Shown here: positions 1 to 8,004 of the stretch, piece by piece
How the letters are laid out: every line of letters starts with the position of its first letter
Numbering within the stretch: position 1 is the first letter of the stretch
Assembly: GCA_038063775.1 (NCBI GenBank)
Contig: JBBTUK010000025.1
Location: 1-31,656 of the forward strand
DNA length: 31,656 nucleotides
Direction of reading: 5' to 3'
Source: UM-FILTER-42-9 sp038063775
GTDB lineage: Bacteria; Patescibacteriota; Minisyncoccia; Moranbacterales; UBA2206
Made by a program: the position numbers and the translations under genes
The notes under the pieces: model-generated
Told to the model about the DNA's origin: nothing
Databases searched by the model: none
What the model saw: only the letters and a program-made list of their open reading frames with translations

Positions 1-118
1 ATCTATCCAGCACTTGGCTTTTTCCGAAGGCGGCTAAAAGCAAAAAATAGCCAGGCAAAAACATTGCTAAGGCAAGCGAGATGTAAAATAGTATTTGGTT
101 TTGGAGGAAATTGAGCAT
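1..118 (-). CDS. Membrane protein, N-terminal fragment (runs off window)
   Basis: An open frame begins with ATG at 118 and leaves the window at position 1 after 39 codons. The visible peptide starts MLNFLQNQILFYISLALAMF and continues with LPGYFLLLAAFG, so it has one long hydrophobic segment (about residues 8-32) with a Pro-Gly break, as in the first helix of large polytopic envelope proteins. It is the last visible gene of the minus-strand glycan operon and is separated from the upstream GT4 by a 56-bp palindrome. A weak AAGTGAAG stretch precedes the ATG. The family cannot be named from this fragment; a polytopic glycosyltransferase or polysaccharide membrane protein is a guess from context. 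Confidence 0.55.
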   Translation of the reverse strand, partial: MLNFLQNQILFYISLALAMFLPGYFLLLAAFGKSQVLDR

Positions 119-128
119 TCTTCACTTT

Positions 129-184
129 GTCATCCTGAACTTGATTCAGGATCTAATTAGATTCCGGATCAAGTCCGGAATGAC
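129..184. repeat. Palindromic intergenic repeat (GTCATTCCGG family)
   Basis: The two arms read GTCATCCTGAACTTG and, on the other strand, GTCATTCCGGACTTG. They continue for 26 bases each around an AATT centre, giving a 56-bp imperfect hairpin. It lies between the stop of the GT4 gene (186) and the start of the next minus-strand gene (118). The same arm, with two differences, occurs inside the WecG/TagA gene at 23834-23910, so it is a dispersed repeat rather than a local terminator. No T-run follows it on the minus strand. Confidence 0.75.
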
Positions 185-185
185 A

Positions 186-1322
186 TTATTTTTTTAAAAC
201 TTTTTGTATTTCTTCCAAGTACTGTCTTGATATTTTCTCCCAACTAAAATTTTCAACAACATATTGACGGGCCTTTTCGCCGAAATCTTTCCGAAATGCG
301 TCATCGGACAAAAGTTCGCTTATCTTGGCCGCCCAGGCTCCAGCATTGCCCGGTTCGATCAAGAATCCGTTCCGGCCGTCTTTAATGGCGTCCTGCAGTC
401 CCTCCAGACGCGAGGCAATCACCGGAATTTTGCAGGAAGCCGCTTCAATGACGGAAATTCCGAAGCCTTCCATATCACCCTCGATTTTTATATTCGGCTG
501 GACAAAAAGATCGCAGGCATTGAACAGGAGGTCGCGATCCGCGTCCTTTACGTATCCCAGCATTTTTACACGCTCGGCCAAGCCGCTTTTTTCAATCGCA
601 TTCTTTATATTTTCATTGTCTGGACCGTCGCCAACCACTACATATAGTATATTTTCACTTAATTTAGGCATAACCTCGGAAATAAACCAGGCGACGCCCT
701 TTCTTTTCGCCAGGCGACCGGAAGTCAGAATAACTTTTTTTCCGGTTAAGTTTTCTCCCAGAAATTTTTCCAGTTCCTGGCGTTCGGCGGGTTTATAAAA
801 TTTATTTATATCAACCCCGTTAGGAATAAAAACAAATTTTTCCTCCGGAATGCCTCGCGCGACCCCAGCCTTAATCGTTTCATTTCCGACGGCAATCAGC
901 CTGTCCAGTTTTTTGATAAAAAATCCGACCCACAATTTTTGATATAAGAAATTCCGGTAAGTCAGATCCAGTCCATGCACGATCGAAATGACCGGTTTAC
1001 TGTAAACCCCCACACCAATATTTTCACCACTAGACAAGGATGTATGATTATTCCTATTGGTGTGGGGGTGAAATAATTTTAAAAACCAGCCGACGATTCC
1101 CAAAACCCCGTCTCCCAAAAGGACGGCATCATATCGGCGAAATAAAAGCAGAGCTCTGATGAGGGCATAAGGGATAAACAGCGGCAAAAATAATTTTCCG
1201 CGGGTATTGGCTATGGTCTTAACTTCAGCAATTTTCGGAAGCCACTGGGAAAGTTCATAATTCTGGTTCTCAATTCCGCCGGTAACGGGCGGATAAGCTC
1301 GGGAAATAAAAAGCAATTTCAT
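186..1322 (-). CDS. Glycosyltransferase family 4
   Basis: Predicted retaining GT-B glycosyltransferase (GT4) that transfers a sugar from a nucleotide donor during envelope glycan synthesis; 378 aa, normal length. The N-terminus MKLLFISRAYPPVTGGIENQ is the usual acceptor-side glycine loop. The C-terminal half has the donor site: TSGRLAKRKGVAWFI near residue 200 and the E-x7-E type motif in EGFGISVIEA near residue 290. The ATG overlaps the upstream GT2 stop (ATGA, 1319-1322), so the two are translationally coupled. Residues about 86-105 are encoded by a 62-bp palindrome (1007-1068), in the N-terminal domain before the conserved HGLDLTYRN stretch. The sugar specificity cannot be read from the sequence. 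Confidence 0.9.
   Translation of the reverse strand: MKLLFISRAYPPVTGGIENQNYELSQWLPKIAEVKTIANTRGKLFLPLFIPYALIRALLLFRRYDAVLLGDGVLGIVGWFLKLFHPHTNRNNHTSLSSGENIGVGVYSKPVISIVHGLDLTYRNFLYQKLWVGFFIKKLDRLIAVGNETIKAGVARGIPEEKFVFIPNGVDINKFYKPAERQELEKFLGENLTGKKVILTSGRLAKRKGVAWFISEVMPKLSENILYVVVGDGPDNENIKNAIEKSGLAERVKMLGYVKDADRDLLFNACDLFVQPNIKIEGDMEGFGISVIEAASCKIPVIASRLEGLQDAIKDGRNGFLIEPGNAGAWAAKISELLSDDAFRKDFGEKARQYVVENFSWEKISRQYLEEIQKVLKK
1007..1068. repeat. Palindromic element inside the GT4 gene (CCCCACACCAA family)
   Basis: A perfect 14-bp inverted repeat, CCCCCACACCAATA at 1007-1020 and TATTGGTGTGGGGG at 1055-1068, encloses 34 bases. It is translated in frame as a low-complexity segment beginning HPHTNRNN and ending ENIGVGVYS. 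The same terminal sequence recurs in the other GT4 gene at 4235-4262, which argues for a dispersed element rather than a conserved part of the enzyme. Confidence 0.8.
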
Positions 1323-2269
1323 TTTTTGTATTTCTCTTTTTTAAAAAGATACATCTGGTCTTCAGTAAGCTTCCTGCTTGTTTTGATCATGTCAGCGATC
1401 AAGGCAAAAACCATAAATTGAAGCCCGACCAAAAATAACACTATTGCTAAAATTATGTAGTTTCTGAAAGGGGTAATCTTAAATTCCTGAAAATATAAAT
1501 AAAGAAAGAAAGCGAAAGAAACTAAAGACGCAATAATCAAGAACAAGCCAGGAATGCCAAAGAATTTCATCGGGCGGACATCCCGGATGGCTTTGAGGAT
1601 TATTTTGAAGCTGTTGTTGACATATTTATAGACGCTGCGGACGACGCGGGATTTCCGGTCCGGAAAGTATTTAACCTCTACGGGTATCCACATTACTTTG
1701 AGGTTCTTGCCCAAAAGGTCAATGATAACTTCCTGAGTATAGGTAAACTCGCCGGGAAGATTGAGTCGGAGCAGGGCCTCGCGGCTGTAAGCCCGAAAGC
1801 CGCAGGTCAGGTCGCTGATTTTCGCGTTCATAAACTTTCCGATTATCCAGGCGGCCAGGCGATTGAGGAGATTCTTTTCCCATGGGATATTTACCGCTGT
1901 GCTCTGGCTGAATCTGTCGGCGCTGACCATATCAACTTCGCCTTCCAGTATTGGTCCGATCAACTTCACGATGTCCACTGGGTTGAATTGGCCGTCTGCG
2001 TCGATATTGACCATGATATCAGCGCCATTATGAAGAGCCTTTTCCGTCGAGGTGCGGAAAGTCACGCCAATTCCGCGGTTCACGCGGTGAGAGTGGACAA
2101 AATCCGCTCCGGCGCCGCGGGCTGCTTCAGCAGTCTTATCCTTCGAACCGTCGTCAATCACTTGCACAAAAACTTCATCAATGCCCGGAATCTGCCGGGG
2201 TATTCTTTTTATAGTTTCGGCTATTTTTTCCTTTTCATTGTAAGCCGGAAGGTTTACGACTAACTTCAT
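1319..2269 (-). CDS. DPM1-like glycosyltransferase family 2 with C-terminal membrane segments
   Basis: Predicted GT-A polyprenyl-phosphate sugar transferase: it would load a sugar from a nucleotide donor onto undecaprenyl phosphate at the cytoplasmic face. The 316 residues start MKLVVNLPAYNEKEKI, the family nucleotide-binding start. They then show VIDDGSKDKT near residue 40, the metal-binding NIDADGQF near residue 90 and DLTCGFRAYSREAL near residue 155. Two hydrophobic segments follow (about 236-260 and 271-294), as in GtrB- and DPM1-type enzymes. Its ATG overlaps the stop of the 76-aa gene by one base, and its own TGA overlaps the next ATG. Glucose, mannose and other donors are all possible. 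Confidence 0.88.
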   Translation of the reverse strand: MKLVVNLPAYNEKEKIAETIKRIPRQIPGIDEVFVQVIDDGSKDKTAEAARGAGADFVHSHRVNRGIGVTFRTSTEKALHNGADIMVNIDADGQFNPVDIVKLIGPILEGEVDMVSADRFSQSTAVNIPWEKNLLNRLAAWIIGKFMNAKISDLTCGFRAYSREALLRLNLPGEFTYTQEVIIDLLGKNLKVMWIPVEVKYFPDRKSRVVRSVYKYVNNSFKIILKAIRDVRPMKFFGIPGLFLIIASLVSFAFFLYLYFQEFKITPFRNYIILAIVLFLVGLQFMVFALIADMIKTSRKLTEDQMYLFKKEKYKK

Positions 2270-2499
2270 TATTTCTTTTTAATTATTAGATTCCGATCGA
2301 CACAAACAAAATCACACTTCACATTGTCGATCCCTTTGCGGATGAGCGATTCCGAACATTCTTTGATGCGCTGCTCGCAAGCTTTCTTACTTTCCTTGAA
2401 ATAATCCCAGTTGACCTGATAGCCGGAATAACCCATGGCGAAATAAGCGGCAACCAGAATCACCAAAATCCAAACGATTAATTTTAAAATTCCAAACAT
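2269..2499 (-). CDS. Small single-pass membrane protein, unknown function
   Basis: A 76-aa protein with one N-terminal membrane segment (about residues 4-24, FGILKLIVWILVILVAAYFA). A charged extracytoplasmic or cytoplasmic tail follows, with four cysteines in the pattern C-x6-C-x14-C-x3-C (ACEQRIKEC, then VKCDFVCVD), suitable for disulfides or metal binding. I do not recognise a named family. It sits 10 bases after the dehydrogenase and overlaps the GT2 start by one base (TAATG), so it is probably co-expressed with the glycan genes. No good Shine-Dalgarno sequence is visible. Intact frame and tight packing make it a credible gene. Confidence 0.7.
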   Translation of the reverse strand: MFGILKLIVWILVILVAAYFAMGYSGYQVNWDYFKESKKACEQRIKECSESLIRKGIDNVKCDFVCVDRNLIIKKK

Positions 2500-2509
2500 A
2501 AGCGAGTTA

Positions 2510-3790
2510 TTATCTGCCGATACCCTTGTAGATTATTCCCAATTTCTTGATGGCGGTTTTGTCAAAACAATTTTTTCCGTCAATCACGACCTTGATGCCG
2601 AATTTCTTGAAGGTCTTAGGATCAATCGACTTGAATTCATCATGATCAGTGACCAGAACCACGGCCTTGGATTTTTTCAAGAGCTCCTCGAGGCTTTTTA
2701 CCGTCGAGCTTTCCGGAATGTGCGAGTCAAAAACCAGGGTTGTGGCTCCGTGCTTCTCGATCTGCTTTATTATTTTTAAAGACGGAGACTCCCGGACATC
2801 GTTGACATTGGCCTTATAAGCTACGCCCAAAATTCCGACGGGTGTTCCTTTCATCGGCATTTTTACCTCGTTCAAGGCGTCCTGGAGCAGCTCAACGGTG
2901 TAGAAAGGCATAGAATTGTTGATTTTTCGGGCGATTTTCAAAAATTCATGGTCAAATCCGGATTGCTTGGCGCGTTCGATCAAATAATACGGATCAACCG
3001 GGATGCAATGCCCTCCGACGCCGCAAGACGGGAAGTGGGGCATAAAAGCGAAAGGTTTTGTTGAAGCGCCCATTATAACATCCTTGACATCAATGTCCAG
3101 CTTGTCGAAAGACTTTGCCAATTCGTTTACGAAGGCTATATTTATATCGCGGAAAGAGTTCTCGACAATCTTAACCGCTTCCGCTTCCCGGATGGATTTC
3201 ATCGGCCGGATCTCGCCGTCAACTATGCTTTTATAGAAATCAACCGCTTTTTTCAATCCGATTTTTTCGAAAGACCCAACCACGCGGGGAATGTTCGTTA
3301 CATTCCATTTTTTGTCTCCGGGATTTATTCTTTCCGGACAATGGGCGATAAAAACGTCTTTGCCGATCTGGTAGCCTTCTTTTTCGATCAGCGGTTTCAC
3401 GACTTCTTCGCTGACGCCCGGATTCACGGTAGATTCAAGCACGACCAAAGCTCCCTTTTTCAGGTTTTTGGCGACTAGCTTTGTCGCTTCAATGACTGGG
3501 CCTAAAACGGGATAAAATTTTTCATCAACCGGAGTTGGAACGCAAATGAGCACGACTCCCGATTTTTTTATCACGCTGGCGTCACGCGAGGCGATCGGCC
3601 TAAACTTGAGAAGTTTTTCCTCTAAAAATTTTTCCTCAATCGGACTTATCCCCTTGTTTATCAAGTTGATTTTTTTTCGGTCCAAATCGAAACCAAAGAC
3701 TTTATAGCCTTTTTCAACACATCGGACGGCCAAAGGCAGGCCAACATAGCCTAGGCCAATTACGCATACCGCTTGCTTTTTCTTTGCCAT
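2510..3790 (-). CDS. Nucleotide-sugar dehydrogenase (UDP-sugar 6-dehydrogenase family)
   Basis: NAD-dependent four-electron oxidation of a UDP- or GDP-sugar C6 alcohol to the uronic acid, supplying acidic sugars for the glycan; 426 aa, full length. The N-terminal Rossmann loop is VIGLGYVGLPLA (about residues 10-21). The central domain carries VESTVNPG and HCPERINPG, and the catalytic cysteine is C262 in GVGGHCIPVDPYYL. The C-terminal domain starts near VGILGVAYKANVNDVRESPS. The GGHCIP-type site is closest to the WbpA/WecC (UDP-HexNAc dehydrogenase) side, but UDP-glucose cannot be excluded. It is the first gene of the minus-strand cluster; AAGAA precedes the ATG. Confidence 0.92.
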   Translation of the reverse strand: MAKKKQAVCVIGLGYVGLPLAVRCVEKGYKVFGFDLDRKKINLINKGISPIEEKFLEEKLLKFRPIASRDASVIKKSGVVLICVPTPVDEKFYPVLGPVIEATKLVAKNLKKGALVVLESTVNPGVSEEVVKPLIEKEGYQIGKDVFIAHCPERINPGDKKWNVTNIPRVVGSFEKIGLKKAVDFYKSIVDGEIRPMKSIREAEAVKIVENSFRDINIAFVNELAKSFDKLDIDVKDVIMGASTKPFAFMPHFPSCGVGGHCIPVDPYYLIERAKQSGFDHEFLKIARKINNSMPFYTVELLQDALNEVKMPMKGTPVGILGVAYKANVNDVRESPSLKIIKQIEKHGATTLVFDSHIPESSTVKSLEELLKKSKAVVLVTDHDEFKSIDPKTFKKFGIKVVIDGKNCFDKTAIKKLGIIYKGIGR

Positions 3791-3863
3791 TTCTTAAATA
3801 AAACGTTATCTATTCAGTCCTTCCAACATAGCAGAAAAGACGGGTTTTGGCAATAGGCAAGCC

Positions 3864-3892
3864 TTTTTATTTTCCTCAAAATAAGCTACAAT
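3864..3892 (+). promoter_or_regulatory. Candidate promoter, leaderless start of the GT4 gene
   Basis: TACAAT at 3887-3892 lies exactly six bases before the ATG at 3899, so initiation would fall on the start codon. The matching -35 position (3864-3869, TTTTTA) is weak. The gap is the divergent region between two glycan clusters. Confidence 0.4.
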
Positions 3893-3898
3893 TAAAAT

Positions 3899-5110
3899 AT
3901 GGTACGCATCGGAATCAACGCGTCATTCGCGAGAAAAGGAAATACGGGAATAGGGCAAGTCACGCTTAATTTCTTGAAAAAATTAAGCGAAGTTAAAAGT
4001 GAAAAGGAAAAAGTTAAAAACGATGAATTTATACTTTATCTTGAAGAGGATATTAATTTAAAATTACCTTCTAATTTTAAAAAGAGAATTTTTTTACCTA
4101 CTTGGAGGCGTGACGATTTGATCCGGAAAATTTGGTGGGAAAAGTTTTTGCTGCCAAAAAAAGTCCGCGAAGACAAGTGCGACTTTTTTTTCAGCTTGTA
4201 TCAAAGCACTACCTTATTATCTAATAAGGTAAATCCCCACACCAAAAATTTTGGTGAGGGGGTAAAACATATAATGTTGGTGCATGACATCATTCCAAAA
4301 CTTTTTCCGGAATATTTAAATAACTGGAGGAAAAGGCTTTACTGGAAACTGACTGAAAGAGCGATTAAAAGCGCGGATAAAATAATTGCGGTTTCCAAAC
4401 GGACGGAAAAAGACTTGATCCAGCATCTGGGAATTAATCCGGCGAAAATAACAGTTTCGTATGTTGATGTTGATGAAATTTACAAGCATGCTGTTTCCGC
4501 TGAAAAAAGCCGGAAAATTATGGAAAAATACGATCTGGCGCCGGGTTATATTTATACGGGCGGGGGATTGGAGAAACGCAAGAATACGGAAAATTTAATA
4601 CGAGCCTACAAAATGCTTCTGGAGCGCAATAAAAAAGAGCATTTTGTCCATGATTTTCCAGAAATGGTTGTTTCCGGAAAACTTTTGCCACAACTGGCGC
4701 CCTTGGTTTTAGACATAGAAAAACTGGTCCGAGAATTGAATCTGACCGAGCATGTCAGGGTTTTGGATTTTGTTCCTCAGGCTGATCTGCCGGCACTCTA
4801 CAAAAACGCGCAAATATTTGTTTATCCGTCTTTGTATGAAGGATTCGGCCTGCCGGTTTTGGAAGCGATGAGCCAAGGAACGCCGGTCATTACTTCAAAA
4901 ACGACATCTCTTCCGGAGGTGGGCAGGGACTCGGTTTTATACTGCGACCCGACGGACATTCAAGATATCGCCATGACGATTAAAAACGCTCTAGTCAACA
5001 AAAAACTGCAAATAACTTTGTCGGTTAGGGGAAAAGGACGAGCGCAAAATTTTTCGTGGGAAAGGTTTGTAAAAAAGATAATTAATATTGTCAATGAACG
5101 AGATAATTAA
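3899..5110 (+). CDS. Glycosyltransferase family 4
   Basis: Predicted GT-B sugar transferase of the glycan cluster, 403 aa. The N-terminal domain starts MVRIGINASFARKGNTGIGQ. The C-terminal donor domain has YTGGGLEKRKNTENLIRA near residue 218 and the GT4 signature SLYEGFGLPVLEAMSQGTPV near residue 310. Residues about 105-121 are encoded by two adjacent palindromes (4211-4262). The gene begins the plus-strand cluster with no visible ribosome-binding site; the -10-like TACAAT box suggests a leaderless mRNA. Its 3' end overlaps the next gene by 17 bases. The mannosyltransferase-like signature is only suggestive of the donor. Confidence 0.9.
   Translation: MVRIGINASFARKGNTGIGQVTLNFLKKLSEVKSEKEKVKNDEFILYLEEDINLKLPSNFKKRIFLPTWRRDDLIRKIWWEKFLLPKKVREDKCDFFFSLYQSTTLLSNKVNPHTKNFGEGVKHIMLVHDIIPKLFPEYLNNWRKRLYWKLTERAIKSADKIIAVSKRTEKDLIQHLGINPAKITVSYVDVDEIYKHAVSAEKSRKIMEKYDLAPGYIYTGGGLEKRKNTENLIRAYKMLLERNKKEHFVHDFPEMVVSGKLLPQLAPLVLDIEKLVRELNLTEHVRVLDFVPQADLPALYKNAQIFVYPSLYEGFGLPVLEAMSQGTPVITSKTTSLPEVGRDSVLYCDPTDIQDIAMTIKNALVNKKLQITLSVRGKGRAQNFSWERFVKKIINIVNERDN
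4211..4262. repeat. Two adjacent palindromes inside the GT4 gene
   Basis: ACCTTATTA / TAATAAGGT (4211-4230) is followed by CCCCACACC / GGTGAGGGG (4235-4262), around an A/T centre. Both are translated in frame, the second giving NPHTKNFGEGVKH. The second shares its ends with the 1007-1068 element in the other GT4. Confidence 0.7.
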
Positions 5111-6743
5111 AAAAAGATTTTTTACTCAGCTCACAATAACCCAGCTATATCTAATGGTTGGGAATTTTTTGCTGATCTTTTTTTTAATTTTTCTTTCCAA
5201 TCTCGGTGTCCTACCGCTGAAAAATATCTCGGACTTTTTATTTTTCACTTTCCTCTTTTTATTTTTCGCCCTTTATCGTCCCGGCTGGGCATTTTTGCTT
5301 TTTGTGGGAACAATCGCGTTGGAGAATATCAATTTAGCGCCGGCGAGCTTCGGCATAGCCGTGCGTCCCTATCAATTTTCAGGCGCGCTGGTCATTTTAG
5401 CAATGCTGATCCGTTTAGTTGCCAAACGGCTAAATTTTTCTCTCGAGAAGCCAAAGTGGCATGATCTCCTGGTTATTTTGATTACGGCTGGCGGTTTTGT
5501 CAGCGCGCTAACCGCGCCAGATCGCGTTTTAAGCTTCAAGCTTTCGGTGATCTTTGCAACTTTTGCCGCTCTATATTTTTTGGTCCGTAACTACATCCGC
5601 GATATTATGGACCTAAAAAAAATAATCCCGTTTTTTTTGAGCTCCTCGCTGATTATAATTTTATACGGAATTTGGCAAAACATCCGATTTATAGGGGGAT
5701 TGACGTCATTTGAAGTGATGCCCGGACGGCCGAATGGAACATTTCCAGAAGCCGATTGGCTGGGAATATATGTCGTGCTTTTTATAGCTTTAGTTTATGC
5801 AATAATTTTCTTTGTCATTGCGAGGGAGCGTAGCGACCGCGGCAATCTTGTCCCAATAACTACGAGATTGCTTCGCTTCGCTCGCAAGGACATGTTTTTA
5901 TATATTTTTCTTACCTTAAATTATATCCTTCTAATTTTAACTGTTTCCAGGAGTGCTTGGCTTGGAGCTTTGGCGGCAACTTTTGTATTTCTATTTATAA
6001 TTCTGACCAATTTAAAAATTAATCCTAAAGACTGGCAGTGGAAAAAATTATTTTGGAATTCTTTTGGAATCTTGATTTCAGGAATCATTGCTATCGCAAT
6101 AGTTTACTTTTTTAATCTGACCAGCTTTCAATTATTCAACCGAGCTCAAAGCATCGGGACGGGACTGCAAAAAATAACCATATCTTGCTCTCCAAGAGCT
6201 AAGCTCTTGGAGAATCAAAGACCAAGCTCTATTGGCGATGTTTCAGAATTAAAAGAACTTGGCTGCCGCTATATCAATTTTGAGGAGATAAAACTGGAAG
6301 AAGCGCGCGGAAATTTCATAAAGGAAACTTACCGCGATGATCCTAACGTGAATATCCGAAAAGAAATTTATAAAAAATCCTGGCAGGAAATCAAAAAAAA
6401 TCCGATTCTGGGGATCGGGTGGGGGAGCATCGGGAAAGCGTTAGGAACGGATGAGCGGGGGGCGAGCCTCAACGCGAGCAATATTTTCCTGGAAGTGTGG
6501 CTGGGAACCGGCCTAATCGGACTCGTCGCATTTTTGTTATTATGGTTCTATATTTTGTTTCGCAACAGCGCGAATTTTATTAAGACAAAAGACCTGGAGG
6601 AACGCGCGTTTTCGATATTTATTATTACGGCGTGGTTCGGACTAACTGCCGCCAATTTGTTCAATTCAGGAATCATGCTAGGATTTTTATGGGTGCTCAT
6701 CGCAGTTTCATTAATTGAGATATTCCGCACTAATTCCGAATAA
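5094..6743 (+). CDS. O-antigen ligase / polymerase family membrane protein (Wzy_C-like)
   Basis: Predicted polytopic inner-membrane enzyme of the O-antigen ligase/polymerase superfamily, which polymerises or transfers lipid-linked glycans outside the membrane; about 549 aa with roughly ten or more hydrophobic segments. The signature loop is LNASNIFLEVWLGTGLIGL (near residue 463), with Asn-Ala-Ser where many members have a His-Asn pair. ATG at 5094 is chosen over an upstream TTG; it overlaps the GT4 end. Two palindromic elements are translated in frame: 5814-5892 (about residues 241-266, between membrane helices) and 6190-6212 (about 366-373, in the large soluble loop). Whether it acts as polymerase or ligase cannot be decided here. 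Confidence 0.85.
   Translation: MNEIIKKRFFTQLTITQLYLMVGNFLLIFFLIFLSNLGVLPLKNISDFLFFTFLFLFFALYRPGWAFLLFVGTIALENINLAPASFGIAVRPYQFSGALVILAMLIRLVAKRLNFSLEKPKWHDLLVILITAGGFVSALTAPDRVLSFKLSVIFATFAALYFLVRNYIRDIMDLKKIIPFFLSSSLIIILYGIWQNIRFIGGLTSFEVMPGRPNGTFPEADWLGIYVVLFIALVYAIIFFVIARERSDRGNLVPITTRLLRFARKDMFLYIFLTLNYILLILTVSRSAWLGALAATFVFLFIILTNLKINPKDWQWKKLFWNSFGILISGIIAIAIVYFFNLTSFQLFNRAQSIGTGLQKITISCSPRAKLLENQRPSSIGDVSELKELGCRYINFEEIKLEEARGNFIKETYRDDPNVNIRKEIYKKSWQEIKKNPILGIGWGSIGKALGTDERGASLNASNIFLEVWLGTGLIGLVAFLLLWFYILFRNSANFIKTKDLEERAFSIFIITAWFGLTAANLFNSGIMLGFLWVLIAVSLIEIFRTNSE
5814..5892. repeat. Palindromic element inside the O-antigen ligase-like gene
   Basis: About 79 bp with complementary ends: GTCATTGCGAGGGAGCGTAG on one side and, on the other strand, TGTCCTTGCGAGCGAAGCG. 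Internal GCAATCTTGT and GCAATCTCGT arms also match. It is read in frame as VIARERSDRGNLVP followed by ITTRLLRFARKDM, a charged Arg-rich insert between hydrophobic segments. This is the widely dispersed GTCATTGCGAG repeat type. Confidence 0.8.
6190..6212. repeat. Short perfect palindrome inside the O-antigen ligase-like gene
   Basis: CTCCAAGAGCT and AGCTCTTGGAG form an 11-bp inverted repeat with a one-base centre, translated as SPRAKLLEN. A second partial copy of the arm (ACCAAGCTCT, 6221-6230) follows. It lies in the long soluble loop. Confidence 0.6.
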
Positions 6744-6753
6744 AATTTGAGAA

Positions 6754-7902
6754 ATGGCAAAAATAGGAATTGATATCAGGAATATAGGCAAAAAAAGAAC
6801 CGGAGACGAGGTGGTGTTTTTTAATTTGGTGAAAAATTTAGCTCGAATTGACGCCAAGAACGAATATCGTTTGTTCACGGATATTTCCGCCGAAGAAAAG
6901 ACTGAGAAAATAAAAAAAGACCTGGGGATAGAAAATAAGGCCAATTTCAAAATCACTTCCTTAAGAACGCTCAATAAATTCAGCTGGAACTTTTGGACAC
7001 TGCCAAATTATCTTCGAAAAAATCCGGTGGATATTTATCACACGCAGTATATAACACCTTTTTTCATTTCCCGGAAAACAAAGATTATCACCACCATCCA
7101 CGACATTTCTTTCAATTTTTTCCCGCAGTTCATAAAACTCGTTGATCTACTATTTTTGAAAACACTAATTCCAATCAGTCTCAAGAAGGCGGACAAAATT
7201 ATCGCAGTTTCCAAATTTACGCGCGATGAAATAATTAAATATTACAAGATCAGTCCGGAAAAGGTCGAATGGGTCCATAATTCAGTGGCGGACAATTTTT
7301 TGGAAAAGAACATCAGTCCGGAGGAGCTGGGGTCAGTTAGAAAAAAGTACCAGCTTCCCGAGCGTTTTATTTTATATCTGGGTACGATGCAGCCGAGAAA
7401 AAATTTATCCTTGTTAGTCGAGGCTTTCGGGAAAGTGAAAGAAAAAATTCCCGGTTTAAAACTGGTTGTAGCGGGAGGAAAAAACGCGTATAATTTTGAC
7501 AAGGAAATTGGAAAAACGATCCATAAATTTTCTTTGAGTGAGGACGTCATCTTTCCGGGATTTGTTTCGGAAGAAGAAAAAACAGCCTTTTTCCAGCTGG
7601 CGGAAGTTTTTTGTTTTCCCTCTCTTTACGAAGGATTTGGCATACCGATCCTTGAGGCTTTTGCTTCGGGAACTCCAGTGGTTGCATCCGAAATACCCGT
7701 CCATCGGGAGGTTGCGGGGGACGCGGCGCTATTTTTTGAGGTTTCAAGTAGCGCTGAGCTGGCGGAAAAAATTTATAAAATTTGCACCGAAGAAGGGCTC
7801 AGGAACACGCTCATTGCCAAAGGAAAGATCCAATCCGAAAAATTCTCCTGGAAAGTTGCTGCCGAAAAGACTCTGGCTATCTACGAAGGTTTGCACACTT
7901 GA
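6754..7902 (+). CDS. Glycosyltransferase family 4
   Basis: Predicted GT-B transferase, 382 aa, starting MAKIGIDIRNIGKKRTGDE. It has the acceptor-domain motif TIHDISFNFFP near residue 109, the donor-domain motif LYLGTMQPRKNLSLLVEAF near residue 207 and SLYEGFGIPILEAFASGTPV near residue 289, all typical of mannosyl/glucosyl GT4 enzymes. It follows the ligase-like gene by 10 bases, with a short GAGAA before the ATG. It carries no palindromic insertion, unlike the GT4 genes at 186 and 3899, and so shows what an uninterrupted copy looks like. Cytoplasmic, membrane-associated action is expected. Confidence 0.9.
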   Translation: MAKIGIDIRNIGKKRTGDEVVFFNLVKNLARIDAKNEYRLFTDISAEEKTEKIKKDLGIENKANFKITSLRTLNKFSWNFWTLPNYLRKNPVDIYHTQYITPFFISRKTKIITTIHDISFNFFPQFIKLVDLLFLKTLIPISLKKADKIIAVSKFTRDEIIKYYKISPEKVEWVHNSVADNFLEKNISPEELGSVRKKYQLPERFILYLGTMQPRKNLSLLVEAFGKVKEKIPGLKLVVAGGKNAYNFDKEIGKTIHKFSLSEDVIFPGFVSEEEKTAFFQLAEVFCFPSLYEGFGIPILEAFASGTPVVASEIPVHREVAGDAALFFEVSSSAELAEKIYKICTEEGLRNTLIAKGKIQSEKFSWKVAAEKTLAIYEGLHT

Positions 7903-7930
7903 TGATGTTTATGCCTCTTGATTCCGATTA

Positions 7931-7959
7931 TTGACTAGCAAATGAAATTCATATAGAAT
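7931..7959 (+). promoter_or_regulatory. Sigma-70-like promoter before the LCP gene
   Basis: TTGACT (7931-7936), a 17-base spacer, then TAGAAT (7954-7959). The start would fall near 7966, giving a leader of about 39 bases before the ATG at 8005. Confidence 0.6.
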
Positions 7960-8004
7960 AGTAATGTTATAAAATTTTAGTTAAGCATTAATTACAAACA
8001 AAAA

